DNA of 11,990 nucleotides, from assembly GCA_016719855.1 (NCBI GenBank), contig JADJYH010000080.1, positions 1 through 11,990 of the forward strand. Direction: 5' to 3'. Both the position numbers and the translations under genes were made by a program. Below, piece by piece: positions 1 through 8,894 of the stretch. Numbering within the stretch: position 1 is the stretch's first letter; each line of letters begins with the position of its first letter. Origin of the DNA: Saprospiraceae bacterium. Its GTDB lineage: Bacteria; Bacteroidota; Bacteroidia; Chitinophagales; Saprospiraceae. The notes beneath the pieces are model-generated. The model was given only the letters and a program-made list of their open reading frames with translations. It had not been told where the DNA came from and did not search any database.

Positions 1-3000
1 AGCTACTCCCACTCACAGTGACGAATAATCTTACCGCACCTGTGGCAAGTGCTTCAGCCAATGGGCAAATAACTTGTATTGTCAACTCGAATATCGCGGG
101 AGCAGTTCGGTCCAAGGTAATCCAGCCAATTTTACTTTTGACTTGGAGCACCACTAATGGCACGTTTGTCGGTGGGACGAATGGACAAAACGCAACGGCA
201 GGCTCGCTGCGTGGTTACCGCTGACGGTTATGAATTTACTAATGGCTGCACCGGCACGGCGCGACGGTGTAGGTGTCATACAGGATGCAAGCATCCCGGT
301 TATCCAATCGACTTCTTCTGGGAATATTGACCAGTTATTACTCAGGTTCAACCAACCGGAAATGGTTCCCAGCCAAAGTCCAACCACATTACCTATACTT
401 GACCTCTCCGGACGGCAATTTTTATTCAGGGCAAAACACATTGACACCAATAGTTGATGCCTGCCTGAACCTACACGTTGACACTGTTCGATTCTTGCTA
501 AACCAACTTGAAAACGAAAGCAGTGTCACTGTAACTGCTGACAACTTGCCACCAATCATCATAATGCCTTCATCGCCAATGTTGGATCGGCAGGTGCTGC
601 AGTTCCGCTTACCTTGAACGCAGCCATTTCCAACTCCCGGCAGGCGTCAGCTTCATTACAATTGACAACTTTGGGTGGTCAGTTCATCGGTGCATCAAAT
701 ATCTTGACGCCTAGCGGATGCTCCGCACCTACACGCTGGTAGTTTCAAACCCCGACAATATTGTACAAGCACGAGTTCAATCGTGGTTGATGAAGAAGTG
801 GCACTACCAGTTGCCGTCATTGCAAATCCCGATGTGCTGACTCTGCAACACCAACACAGTGCCGCTGAATGCCACGGGGTACAAGCACAGGCATTGCCTC
901 CAGTACGATTGGTCTAGCCCAACCGGAAGTTTTGTAACAAGACAAGGCCTCGATATTGAATCCAGTGGTTGATGCCCAGGCACTTATACTTTGTTTGGGA
1001 CCAATACTTTAACAACTGTACGGCGACCCAACAGGTGGTGGTAGAGGGAGATGTTAAACCTGCCAACCGCCACCGCAGGAACACCAATGACGCTCAACTG
1101 CGACATTACGGAGCTGAATCTCAACGGCAAGACTGTAGCACAGGCCAAGAGTTTCAATACCTGTGGACGGGCCCTGGAGTGGTTTCAAACGAAACAACTC
1201 TTTCACCCTTGGTGGATGAGCCCGGCACTTATCAACTCTGCTACGGGCAACTCGATAAACAACTGCCAATCCACTGCAAGCGTGACAATTGAAGACATTG
1301 CCCCGCCAATTGCAGAGGCTGGACAAGGCGGGATTTTGTCTTGCAGCTTGACCTCCACGATGGAACGGCTCCAGCGCTGGGCAATAACACAGACTACGAA
1401 TGGAGTTCACCCAACGGAAGCATCAGCAGTGGAGCCAATACGCTAACACCAACCATCAATGCTGCTGGCGACTATTTCATCATGGTCACAAACACTACCA
1501 ACGGATGCACCACCACTGACATGGTGCAAGTTGACGAAGATGATAGCTTGCCAGATGCGGAAACACTGCCTGCCCCACCACTTACTTGCAACGTCACGCA
1601 ACAACGTTGAGCGGCGGAAACTCGGCCAGTGGGCCTGAATATACCTTGTTGTGGAGCACAACGAATGGCAACATTTCTTCTGGGGAAACGACTTTGAATC
1701 CAATCATTACCGCATCAGGCATCTATTTACTTACAGTCACGAACACGCTACAAATTGCAGTAACATCGCCAGTGTAACTGTTGATTCGCAAACAACGCCA
1801 CCAGCAGAGGCAGGCCTGCCGCACAGCTTACCTGTACTCAAACCTCGCTGGCCCTCAACGGGAATGGCCAGGCCAATGGGCCAAACTAATTCTTATGAAT
1901 GGACTACTGCAATGGCAAGACTATCGGGGACAACACCCCTTGAACCCGATGGTGGATGAGCCGGGCACTTATATCCTACAAGTTACCAACGACCTTACCG
2001 GATGCACCAATACCGACCAAGGTGACGTTTTCGAAAGTTTGAATGCGCCGTTCTCGGTAGCTTCAACCCCGGGAGTACTGAACTGCAATGCTGTAAGTTA
2101 ACGCTCAACGGCACGGGCAGCTCCACGGGTAGCACCATCAGCTACCTCTGGTCAACATTGGATGGCAACATCCTGAGCGGTGGCACTTCCCTTTCGCCAG
2201 TGGTCAATGAGCAAGGAACATGCTGCTCACTGTGGCAAACAGCGCAAATGGCTGCACAGAAACCACATCGGTAGTCGTTGACCAAGACATTGCCGCTCCG
2301 ACAGCAGAAGCCGGCTCCGCAAACCTGTTTCCTGTTTCCAGAGCCTACGGTGACGCTTGATGGAAATGGAAGCAGCACAGGCACGGTATCACCTATCTGT
2401 GGGCAACCAACAACGGCAATATCGTGAGCGGTGCACCCACATTAGCGCCAACAGTCAACCAAATAGGTATCTATACTTTGACCGTTATCAATAATGTGAA
2501 CGGCTGCACTTCATCTGACGACATTCAGGTTGGCCAGGACAAAGCCTACCGCAAGCGTTGATTACGCCTCAAGCCACCTGACTTGTGATGTTGGGAGGTT
2601 AAACCTTGTTGCATCGGCTTCGCAAGGAGCAAACTTGATTATTGTGGACAACGATTGGTGCGAAGTATTATCGCTGGGGAAGCAACGCTTTCGCCGCAAA
2701 TCAATCAGCCAGGTGTTTACGTTCTTACAGTCACCAATAATGCCAATGGCTGGACATTGTCAACGCAAGCAACTGTCAATCAGGACATTACGTTACCGAC
2801 AGCAGAAGCTGGCCAACCTTATGTGATGGATTGTTTTGAAGCACTTAATGCCTTGGACGGTTCAAGCTCAACTGGAATTGGAACGTTGGCATTCCTTTGG
2901 TCAACCACCAATGGTGAACTTGTTTCAGGCATAAATACAGCCACCGCCCAGATTTCGGAGCCTGGGACCTATGTGCTACTGGTGACAAATCTAGCAAATG

Positions 3001-3010
3001 GATGCACGGA
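1..3010 (+). repeat. Twelve tandem ~250-bp Ig-like protein repeats
   Basis: The Cys codon of the NGC-type anchor, or its equivalent, recurs at 247, 496, 762, 1017, 1264, 1506, 1756, 2003, 2253, 2505, 2751 and 3003. Spacings are 242-266 nt, mostly 246-252. The nucleotide sequences have diverged while the period holds, so these are old protein-level repeats and not recent DNA duplications. The eleventh unit reads TGG (Trp) where the others have TGC or TGT. That may be a base-call error or a unit without its disulfide. Confidence 0.85.
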
Positions 3011-3672
3011 TACTGATCGGTTGTGATAACTAAAGAGGGCCACTGTGACCGTACCTGAGGCTACCCAGCCACCTTGTTTTTGGCGATAAGGGCGCTATCG
3101 CTTTGACGGGAGCAACTGGCGGGGAAACGCCTTATTTGTACTCAATTGACAATGGCAGCAACTTTGGCAGCACTGCGATTTTTACCAACCCCGAACGCCA
3201 GGCCTCTGTTCGGCCATCGTTCCAAGATGCCAATGGTTGCCAGTTTGATGAAGAAGTACTTATCGAGCAACCCAATTTGTTCGATATTAATGTTGAACCG
3301 CAAGTGTCAATTCACCTTGGAGAAAGCTACCAGCTCAATACCTTGGTCAATGTTCCGGTTACTGAAATCGAACAGGTTGATTGGTTTCGGCTTTAATTTT
3401 GTCGTGCACGGATTGCTTAGACCTAATTGCCAATCCAACCGCTTCAACGACTTATACTGTCACGGTTGTCACAAAAAATGGCTGCAAGGACAGTGCGCCG
3501 GTTTTTCGCAGTGGACAAGTCAGGAGGAGTGTACGTTCCCAACGCTTTTTCTCCTAACGGAGACGGCACCAACGATGTCTTCATGATATTCTCAGATACT
3601 AAGAGTGTTCTCAAAGTGAACTCGTTCTTAGTGTTCAACCGTTGGGGTGAATCCGTTTATCAATACTTCAAT
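1..3672 (+). CDS. Giant repeat-rich T9SS type B adhesin, 5'-partial and heavily frameshifted
   Basis: This is the C-terminal part of a very large secreted surface protein, read by joining pieces from all three forward frames. Twelve Ig/PKD-like units of about 83 residues run to about 3010. Each has a W(S/T)TTNG strand, a TL.P....PGTY turn and a VTN..NGC strand, followed by a DxxxPxAEAG linker and an LTC strand. The paired Cys in LTC and NGC could form one disulfide per unit. A SprB-like segment follows (3090-3290, GDKGAIALTGATGGETPYL). The last domain is CHU_C/gliding-motility type, with VYVPNAFSPNGDGTNDVF at 3530-3583 and FLVFNRWGESVYQYFNF near 3624-3674. The usual GWDG..RG core of CHU_C is absent in every frame, so the sorting domain is cut short. 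By family knowledge such proteins leave through T9SS and stay on the cell surface in adhesion or gliding; the exact ligand is unknown. The start lies outside the window. Confidence 0.85.
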
Positions 3673-4090
3673 TTTTATGAATTTACATTTACTTTGTGTC
3701 AAGAACATTTTCAAAACGAAAAAGAGGAGACCTACTACAGGTTCCTTCCTATAGATTTCATTGACGCATTTTGTTTTTTTGTTAAGTGCGTTTTCCTCTG
3801 CTAGAATTTCCCATGAACATTTCTTCCATGTAGCCATCGGCTACATTTCTATGTTTTTCATCTAGGGTTTTCCTGCTTGAAAAACACCTTCAGCATTTAG
3901 CTGGCCAAACAACACTTGTTCAACTACACTTACCCTTATCGCTATCAGCTAGCACTGGTAGTATCTGTGATTTTATTCCCAAATTTTAAACTCAACCGGC
4001 TAACCCTGTATGGGCTAGGTATTAACGGCTATTGTTCCAATGACATGCCGTGAGACCATCCCGCAATTCCGGTCAAACCTGATTACACAC
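3673..4090. other. AT-rich gap with no convincing gene
   Basis: No frame on either strand gives a protein I recognise. A 69-codon minus-strand reading frame (3628-3837) overlaps the end of the adhesin and has no family signature, so I do not call it. The first half is clearly more AT-rich than its flanks. It contains one perfect hairpin (3828-3846) and a weaker bulged one (3725-3746). The stretch could be a true spacer, the scar of an inserted element, or a misjoined piece of sequence. Confidence 0.5.
3828..3846 (+). terminator. Possible hairpin terminator after the adhesin
   Basis: A perfect 8-bp stem (ATGTAGCC / GGCTACAT) closes a 3-nt loop. A T-rich run, TTCTATGTTTTTC, follows on the plus strand. 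The stem is GC-poor and the T-run is interrupted, so termination would be weak. It may be only a chance palindrome. Confidence 0.3.
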
Positions 4091-4100
4091 ATGAAAAAAG

Positions 4101-4964
4101 TTGAACTTCTACTCACTTTTTATTGCACTATTTTTCTCCCAAAGCGTTGATGCTCAGTGCATTAAAGACATTCAGAACTTAATCAACATGCCTGCTCCCT
4201 GCTTCTTCGTGGGTAACATTGATTTTGACAACACGGAATGCTTCGACGTGTTTGCATTTCCTTCTTGGACTTATACTTGGAAAATCAAAAAGGCTAACAC
4301 TGGTGAGTTAGTGGCCATCTATGACGGCATCGCTTTCCAGCACACATTTGCCAAGTTCGGCGGGTACGAGTTTTGCCTTGAGGTGGACAAAGACGACGAC
4401 CCAACCAACGCCCCGGATATTGTTGACTGCGTAACCTACACTACCTGCGAGGTTTGCACTTCGGACAGCATCAAGATTGAGTATATTACCTGTCCTTTTG
4501 GTGAGGGATGCGAAATATCCTTGTCAGCCAATATACATGCCGCAAACGACATAGGACTAGAACCTTCCGCTAAAATCTTTGTGACCTACCTACCTACTCC
4601 GCAAGAATTATTGGGTGGGGTTGAAAGTTACGATATTGAGTTTAAAGATATTGACATTGAATACAATCCAGCTACAAGGGAGGCTGAAATTGACCCAATA
4701 AATGATGGGGGAGAAATTAGTCTCGTGGCAAGCCCGAACCCAGCCAACGACAGGCTACATTTTGAATTTCCACCTTCAGATTCAGATTTCCGCCAACTCT
4801 TATTTTTCAATAATATTGGACAACAAATGATGATGCTTGATATTCCCTCCGGGGATAGGGCCGCCGACTTAATGGTGGGGAGTTTGAATCCCGGTCTCTA
4901 TTTCGCTACCTTGATGGAAGACGGTGGACTTGTCCAATCAACCCAAGTTGTTATCCGAAGGTAA
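4101..4964 (+). CDS. Secreted protein with T9SS type A C-terminal sorting domain
   Basis: The frame is open for 287 residues. It begins with a hydrophobic signal peptide (about residues 1-19) ending in SVDA before QC, then a Cys-containing PKD/Ig-like segment (YTWKI near residue 53, GGYEFCLEVDKDDD near 87-100). A second Cys-rich stretch and an acidic linker follow. The last 80 residues are a Por secretion-system tail: SLVASPNPANDRLHFEF, then NNIGQQM, then LNPGLYFATL and a basic end. The frame as written opens at TTG 4101. An ATG at 4091 followed by a run of six A is one base out of frame; with one A fewer it reads MKKLNFYSLFIALFF, a better signal peptide, so the natural start is probably 4091. 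The product should cross the outer membrane by T9SS. Its ligand or enzymatic role is not visible; I see no catalytic motif. Confidence 0.85.
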   Translation: MNFYSLFIALFFSQSVDAQCIKDIQNLINMPAPCFFVGNIDFDNTECFDVFAFPSWTYTWKIKKANTGELVAIYDGIAFQHTFAKFGGYEFCLEVDKDDDPTNAPDIVDCVTYTTCEVCTSDSIKIEYITCPFGEGCEISLSANIHAANDIGLEPSAKIFVTYLPTPQELLGGVESYDIEFKDIDIEYNPATREAEIDPINDGGEISLVASPNPANDRLHFEFPPSDSDFRQLLFFNNIGQQMMMLDIPSGDRAADLMVGSLNPGLYFATLMEDGGLVQSTQVVIRR

Positions 4965-5082
4965 TGTCCACCAACATTTACAACACATTCATTTTCAGCT
5001 ACTTGAAACGCTATCGTCATACATTCCAAACAAATTTCGCATAAACTAACACTTTCCCTCGCACTGTGATAACATTCTACTT

Positions 5083-5116
5083 AGCCACCCAGCACTAGAA
5101 GCTGGGTGGCTTTTTC
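5083..5116 (+). terminator. Strong Rho-independent terminator
   Basis: A perfect 11-bp GC-rich stem (AGCCACCCAGC / GCTGGGTGGCT) with a 7-nt loop is followed by TTTTCTTT. The T-run lies on the plus-strand side, so it serves the T9SS protein gene ending at 4964. It sits just before the stop of the converging minus-strand gene at 5122. On the minus strand no T-run follows the stem. Confidence 0.85.
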
Positions 5117-5121
5117 TTTCG

Positions 5122-5769
5122 TTAAAAACGCCAGCCTACGCCAAGCCTAAAAAAGGACTGAAAACTTTTGAGGTAAAAATCAACACTTCCCCGTTGTTCC
5201 TCGTCTATGAATTCATCAAAGACATATTCAAGCCTCGTTGTACCATTTACAAGTTCTATATACGGGCTGAAATCAAAGACAAGGTGATTAGTGAGCCTGT
5301 ATTCTAGGTGAGGCGTGAATGCGAGAGATAAACCATAAAACTGGTTTTCCACCACAAGGCCAAGAATGTTTGATTCATTGAGCTGTTCCAAAGCATAAAA
5401 GGTCCTCACCGAACCTCCCACACTGAATACCATTGGAGCGTTTTCTTTTTTTGACAACCGTTTTCCATATTCGTATCGTAATCCAATGGAAAATCTAGTT
5501 TCAGTTTCTATATCAGGCCTCCGTTGAAGAACCAAATTTGTCAACTCAAGCTCCTTGTAGCTGTTGTTGTCGTATTGGTATTTGATGGCCGGGGCAAGCC
5601 ATCGAAATGCGATAACCGCATTGTTTTTCTCTTCAAAGACTGGGATTGATACACCATCACTAATGGCCAAATGACTGTAAAGCTTGGCAGTTATAATTCG
5701 CTGGGCTGTGCTAACATTTGTCAGGAGCAACAATATTGCAAAGAACAAAAAGGGTCTAGCATGCTTCAT
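5122..5769 (-). CDS. Outer-membrane beta-barrel protein, unknown function
   Basis: An intact frame of 215 residues is read from ATG 5769. An in-frame ATG 39 nt further upstream (5808) would put 13 polar residues ahead of the signal peptide and overlap the preceding gene, so I prefer 5769. Residues 1-22 are a Sec signal peptide (MKHARPFLFFAILLLL, then NVSTAQ). The mature part alternates amphipathic strands (FSIGLRYEYGKRL, MVFSVGGSVRTFYAL, LAFTPHLEYRL, VFDFSPYIELV). It ends FRLGVGWRF, with the terminal aromatic residue typical of barrels inserted by the BAM machinery. It lies 16 nt after the aminotransferase stop, so the two are probably cotranscribed. The ligand is unknown. Confidence 0.75.
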   Translation of the reverse strand: MKHARPFLFFAILLLLTNVSTAQRIITAKLYSHLAISDGVSIPVFEEKNNAVIAFRWLAPAIKYQYDNNSYKELELTNLVLQRRPDIETETRFSIGLRYEYGKRLSKKENAPMVFSVGGSVRTFYALEQLNESNILGLVVENQFYGLSLAFTPHLEYRLTNHLVFDFSPYIELVNGTTRLEYVFDEFIDEEQRGSVDFYLKSFQSFFRLGVGWRF

Positions 5770-5785
5770 CCGCTTAAGGTTATTG

Positions 5786-6937
5786 TCAAATAAGTGAGTC
5801 AATTGCACCTAGCAAACGATCGAAATCTTTAGCCTCATTGTAAAGATGTGGCGAAATGCGCATGGCACCTGCCCGGTAGGATACATAAACGTTGGCTTCG
5901 AGGGTGGCCTTTTTCACCAAATCCAAATTAACCGTCTTTGGTAAGCGAAGCCCGAAAAGGTGGCTGCCCCGATAATCTTGTTGTTCAACCTGAAAACCCA
6001 GTTCGGTGAGCCGCTGCACGTAAGGAGCCGATAAGTTCCTGCAATATTCCTGGATGTTTTCAACGCCCCAACCCAATATCAACTCAAGTGCCGCCGAGAG
6101 CATTGGTACTGCAATAAACTGGCTATTTTCGCCCATGTTGTAGCGATGGGCGGCAGGTTTGTAGGCATCTTGGTAGTCAGTCAATTTTTCAAAATGCTCA
6201 CTACCAAGCCTGTTCATCCAGCTCTCCTCGATTGGCACCCCGTTGTCAAATCTTTCGCCAAAATAGGCCATCCCCATGCTATATGGGCCGAGCAACCATT
6301 TACACGCTCCGCAAACCAGCGCATCTGGCTGATGACCGACACGTCAAATGGCATCGCACCAACGGATTGCGTACCATCAACGATGAGGAGGCACCCACTT
6401 CGTTAGCTCGGTGGCGCACGGCAGCAAGGTCGAACCAAGTACCGTCGGCCCAATGGACATTTGGTACAGCAACCGCAACCGTCTGATTATCAATGGTTTC
6501 AAGCAGTCGCTCGTTCCATGCCCTTCCCCTACCCTCTGTCGTTTCAGGCCGTTTGACTATTTTGATGTCAGCGCCATTTTCCATCGTCAAGCGACGCCAG
6601 GGATAGTAATTGCTGGGGAAAATCTCATCACCACCACTACGTTCTGGCCGGGATGGATTTGCACGTTTTTTACCACCGAAGAAATGCCGTAGGAAACTGA
6701 GGGCACGATAGCGATTCGGTCAGGGTCTGCGACATTGATGAGCTTCGCAAAAAGAGATTTAAGACGGGCTACGGGTTCAAAAAAATCAGGCGCAAGAATT
6801 TCGTAAGGCATGGTCTTCCTTGCAATTGCTTGATAACCAGCAAGTTCCACTGGTTCTGGTATCGGCGACATGTAGGAGCAATTGAGGTATGAAACCTCTT
6901 CAGGGATGGAAAAAAGATGCTTTTGGCAAGTTAACAT
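5786..6937 (-). CDS. Class V aminotransferase (cysteine desulfurase/selenocysteine lyase-like), frameshifted
   Basis: This is a PLP-dependent fold-type I enzyme of about 383 residues once three frameshifts (near 6620, 6389 and 6335) are bridged. In order it reads: N-terminal SYLNCSYMSPIPEPVE; RIAIVPSVSYGISSV (cofactor phosphate region); VVVVDEIFPSNYYPWRRL across the first break; NVHWADGTWFDL; LLIVDGTQSVGAMPFDVS in a second frame, with the cofactor-binding Asp and the nearby Gln; then CGACKWLLGPYSMG with the Schiff-base Lys codon at 6299-6301. The C-terminal domain (5786-6295) is intact and carries SYRAGAMRISPHLYN. Known relatives act on cysteine or kynurenine-type substrates; sequence alone does not give the substrate here. 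The ATG at 6937 fits the family N-terminus. The residue before the Lys is Cys, where relatives usually have Tyr or His. Read as an intact gene damaged by sequencing errors. Confidence 0.85.
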
Positions 6938-6951
6938 GGAGGCAAGTTTTG

Positions 6952-6974
6952 CAACAGTTGGTTGGCAACTGTTG
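6952..6974. other. 9-bp perfect hairpin between two minus-strand genes
   Basis: CAACAGTTG and CAACTGTTG flank a 5-nt loop in the 51-nt gap between the barrel-domain gene (stop at 6989) and the aminotransferase start (6937). No T-run follows on the minus strand, so it is not a standard terminator. It could stabilise an mRNA end or modulate translation of the aminotransferase. Confidence 0.4.
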
Positions 6975-6988
6975 GTTTTGCCCGCAAG

Positions 6989-8289
6989 TTAGTTTTTGCC
7001 ACGAAAATCGTATCGAATACCCGCTTGAAACATGCGATTGTAGTCGCCATAGTTGTTATTGGGCAGCACGTCCTTCAAGCCAAATTTGTAGCCCAATTGC
7101 AGGCTCCAAGCTTTTGATAAACGGCAGTTCAGGCCACCGGATGCGGCGAAATCAATAACCGAGGTGTTTATGCTCCCGCTGCTTGCATTTGTGGAAGATT
7201 CATCGTTTCTATTATCAAAAGCAAGCACCCCCCCAGAAGTATATTTGGAGTCAGACCTGAGTAAAATGGCTGACTCCATTCCAATCATCATGCTAATTCG
7301 GGAGCTTATCTGGTAACGGAGCCGAACCGGCACTTGGATATAATGGAGTTTCAACGCTTGAAAATATTCAGTGACAACTCCGGTTGAGGCATCGTAGGAA
7401 TCAATGTTGTCTTTCAATCCATAATTGGCGTTGCTTTGCAAACCAATGTTTTCAAAAACAGGTGCTGTTGTTCCTTCCACAACGATCGTAAGTGGCTGTT
7501 GGATATATGAGTAACCAAAGCCAGTCTCAATAGACAATCTATTGTTTTTCAATGGTTTAGCAGCGATTGCCATCAAAGACCCTCCAGAAGCAGGACTAGT
7601 TAGCGTACTCATCCCAGCACCCTCAAGTGCATAGCTCCAACGAGTTGAGAAAGGTTTTTTTATACTGACCCCTATGGCGGGCGACGGATGTTCAGGAAAT
7701 TCTATCAGTTGCATATCGCTGGCCTCAAGTAGCGCAGGTGAAATTGTCCTTGTAAGCAAAACTGGGTCTGATACCTCGGCAATTTCGGAGGAACTCGCCG
7801 AATTAGCCACGAACGATTCAGCCTGTTTTTGTGAAGCAAAATCAGATGCTTGGCCTTGGTCAATTGGTTGCTTATCGGCCACAATTTGAATCACTTCAGA
7901 CTTATTTTGCTTGGGCCTTGACATGGCAGCGGCAGGTTTGTTCTTTGTCACCACTAAAGGTTCATGCCTAAGCGGCAAAATGGTAGTTGCATTTCCATTG
8001 GTTTGGCAAGGGTTTTTCAGTCTTTGGAATTGATGGGTTGGAGGTTGAAGGGCGTTCAACCACCCCAGCCACTGGCTGTGACGGAGCAGTGGAGTGACAG
8101 TCGCTTTTGCCAAAAACAAAAACCAGCCCCTGCCAAAATCAAAAAACCAGCCAGTGCAGCTAGCCACCACCAAGCAAACCTGCGGCGACGCTCGACCTGC
8201 ACGGGCATCTCACGGTCGAGCATATTGCTCATTTTGGACCAAGCTTGGTCGGTGAATTTTTCGTCAATATGTAATCTCTTATCCTGCAT
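6989..8289 (-). CDS. Dual-membrane anti-sigma-like protein: inner-membrane segment, linker, C-terminal outer-membrane barrel
   Basis: The ATG at 8289 lies inside the sigma-factor gene, with an 11-nt overlap, a sign of translational coupling. Residues 1-38 are charged and predicted cytoplasmic (MQDKRLHIDEKFTDQAW), a plausible sigma-binding part. Residues 39-60 form one transmembrane helix (WWWLAALAGFLILAGAGFCFW) after an RRRR stop-transfer run. Two indels, near 8070-8120 and near 7995-8005, break the frame. Bridging them gives a Pro-rich linker (VAGVVERPPTSNPSIPKTEK) and then a long polar Ser/Ala/Gln-rich periplasmic stretch. From about 7650 the protein becomes a beta-barrel (NNRLSIETGFGYSYIQ, LHYIQVPVRLRYQISS, WSLQLGYKFGLKD, MFQAGIRYDF). 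This layout matches the dual membrane-spanning anti-sigma factors reported in Bacteroidota. The signal sensed is unknown. Alternatively it is a barrel protein whose N-terminus does not bind sigma. Confidence 0.75.
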
Positions 8290-8832
8290 AATTCCTCATT
8301 TCCTGTTGATGAATCATTTGTTTTAACTTCTGTCGGGCATTGGCAAGGTGCCACTTTGAGGTGCCATCGCTAATGCCAAGTTGTTCGCCAATTTCAGCAT
8401 GCGAAAACCCTTCGATAGCATAAAGCCTAAAAACTTCGGCGCTCGCTGGGGGCAGCGAATCCACCATCCGAAGGATGTCTTCTGCATAAAGTTGGCTGAC
8501 TGGACTTGCTTGGACTGACTGGTCACGCTCCTCAAAAACCAGAAAGTGAATGTATTTCTGTTGGTCACGAAAGTAGTCTGCCAAGCTGTGCCAAACCAGC
8601 CTTCGCACCCAACCTTCCAACGAACCCTTGAAAGAGTAGAGGTGGATTTTTTGAAACCCTCAGAACCCATTGTTCACGATGGACATTGCCTCGTCCCGGT
8701 CGTCCGTTCGGCGCAGGCACATTTCCATCATAGTAGGAAAAACCGCCGGTAGAACTGCTCCTGCCAGTAGCGGTCGTTGGCGATGCAGCCCTCAACCAGT
8801 TCCTTGTCGGTATGTTGCCGGTTTTTGAACAA
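8279..8832 (-). CDS. ECF-type RNA polymerase sigma-70 factor
   Basis: The intact C-terminal part (8279-8620) carries the end of region 2 (EGWVRRLVWHSLADYFRD) and a complete region 4 helix-turn-helix (LPPASAEVFRLYAIEGFSHA, then EIGEQLGISDGTSKWHLANA). The N-terminal part is recovered across two indels: DKELVEGCIANDRYWQEQFY with RRFF, then MMEMCLRRTDDRDEAMSIVN, then LRVFKKIHLYSFKGSL, the usual Bacteroidota ECF region 2 layout. The total is about 184 residues, normal for the family. No ATG is visible; the frame reaches TTG at 8832, and the true start may be obscured by an error. It directs polymerase to a small regulon. The overlapping downstream gene is its likely anti-sigma partner, and the barrel gene 62 nt upstream is a candidate target or co-sensor. 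Confidence 0.87.
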
Positions 8833-8862
8833 ATGGAATCCCCTTTGCTAAGTGATTTTTAC

Positions 8863-8874
8863 AATCAATTGATT
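8863..8874. promoter_or_regulatory. 12-bp perfect palindrome upstream of the sigma gene
   Basis: AATCAATTGATT is self-complementary and lies about 30 nt before the sigma-factor start, in the short AT-rich gap after the barrel gene. It could be an operator or part of a promoter. I could not match a clear Bacteroidota TTTG/TAnnTTTG promoter around it, and such palindromes occur by chance in AT-rich DNA. Confidence 0.25.
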
Positions 8875-8894
8875 TTCAATAAAATATAACAAGC

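Noticed and set aside
1..3010. CRISPR-like periodicity
   Set aside because: The 250-bp period is a diverged protein repeat. There are no short identical direct repeats with spacers and no cas genes.
3725..3746. Bulged hairpin AGGAgACCT / AGGTTCCT
   Set aside because: The stem has a bulge and no T-run follows closely. It is too weak to call a terminator or an element end.
3628..3837. 69-codon minus-strand reading frame over the adhesin end
   Set aside because: No family signature, low-complexity Lys/Phe content from AT-rich DNA, and it overlaps the coding frame of the CHU_C domain.
7674..7889. Plus-strand reading frame rich in Ser and Ala
   Set aside because: It is the antisense shadow of the Ser/Ala-rich linker of the minus-strand barrel-domain gene.
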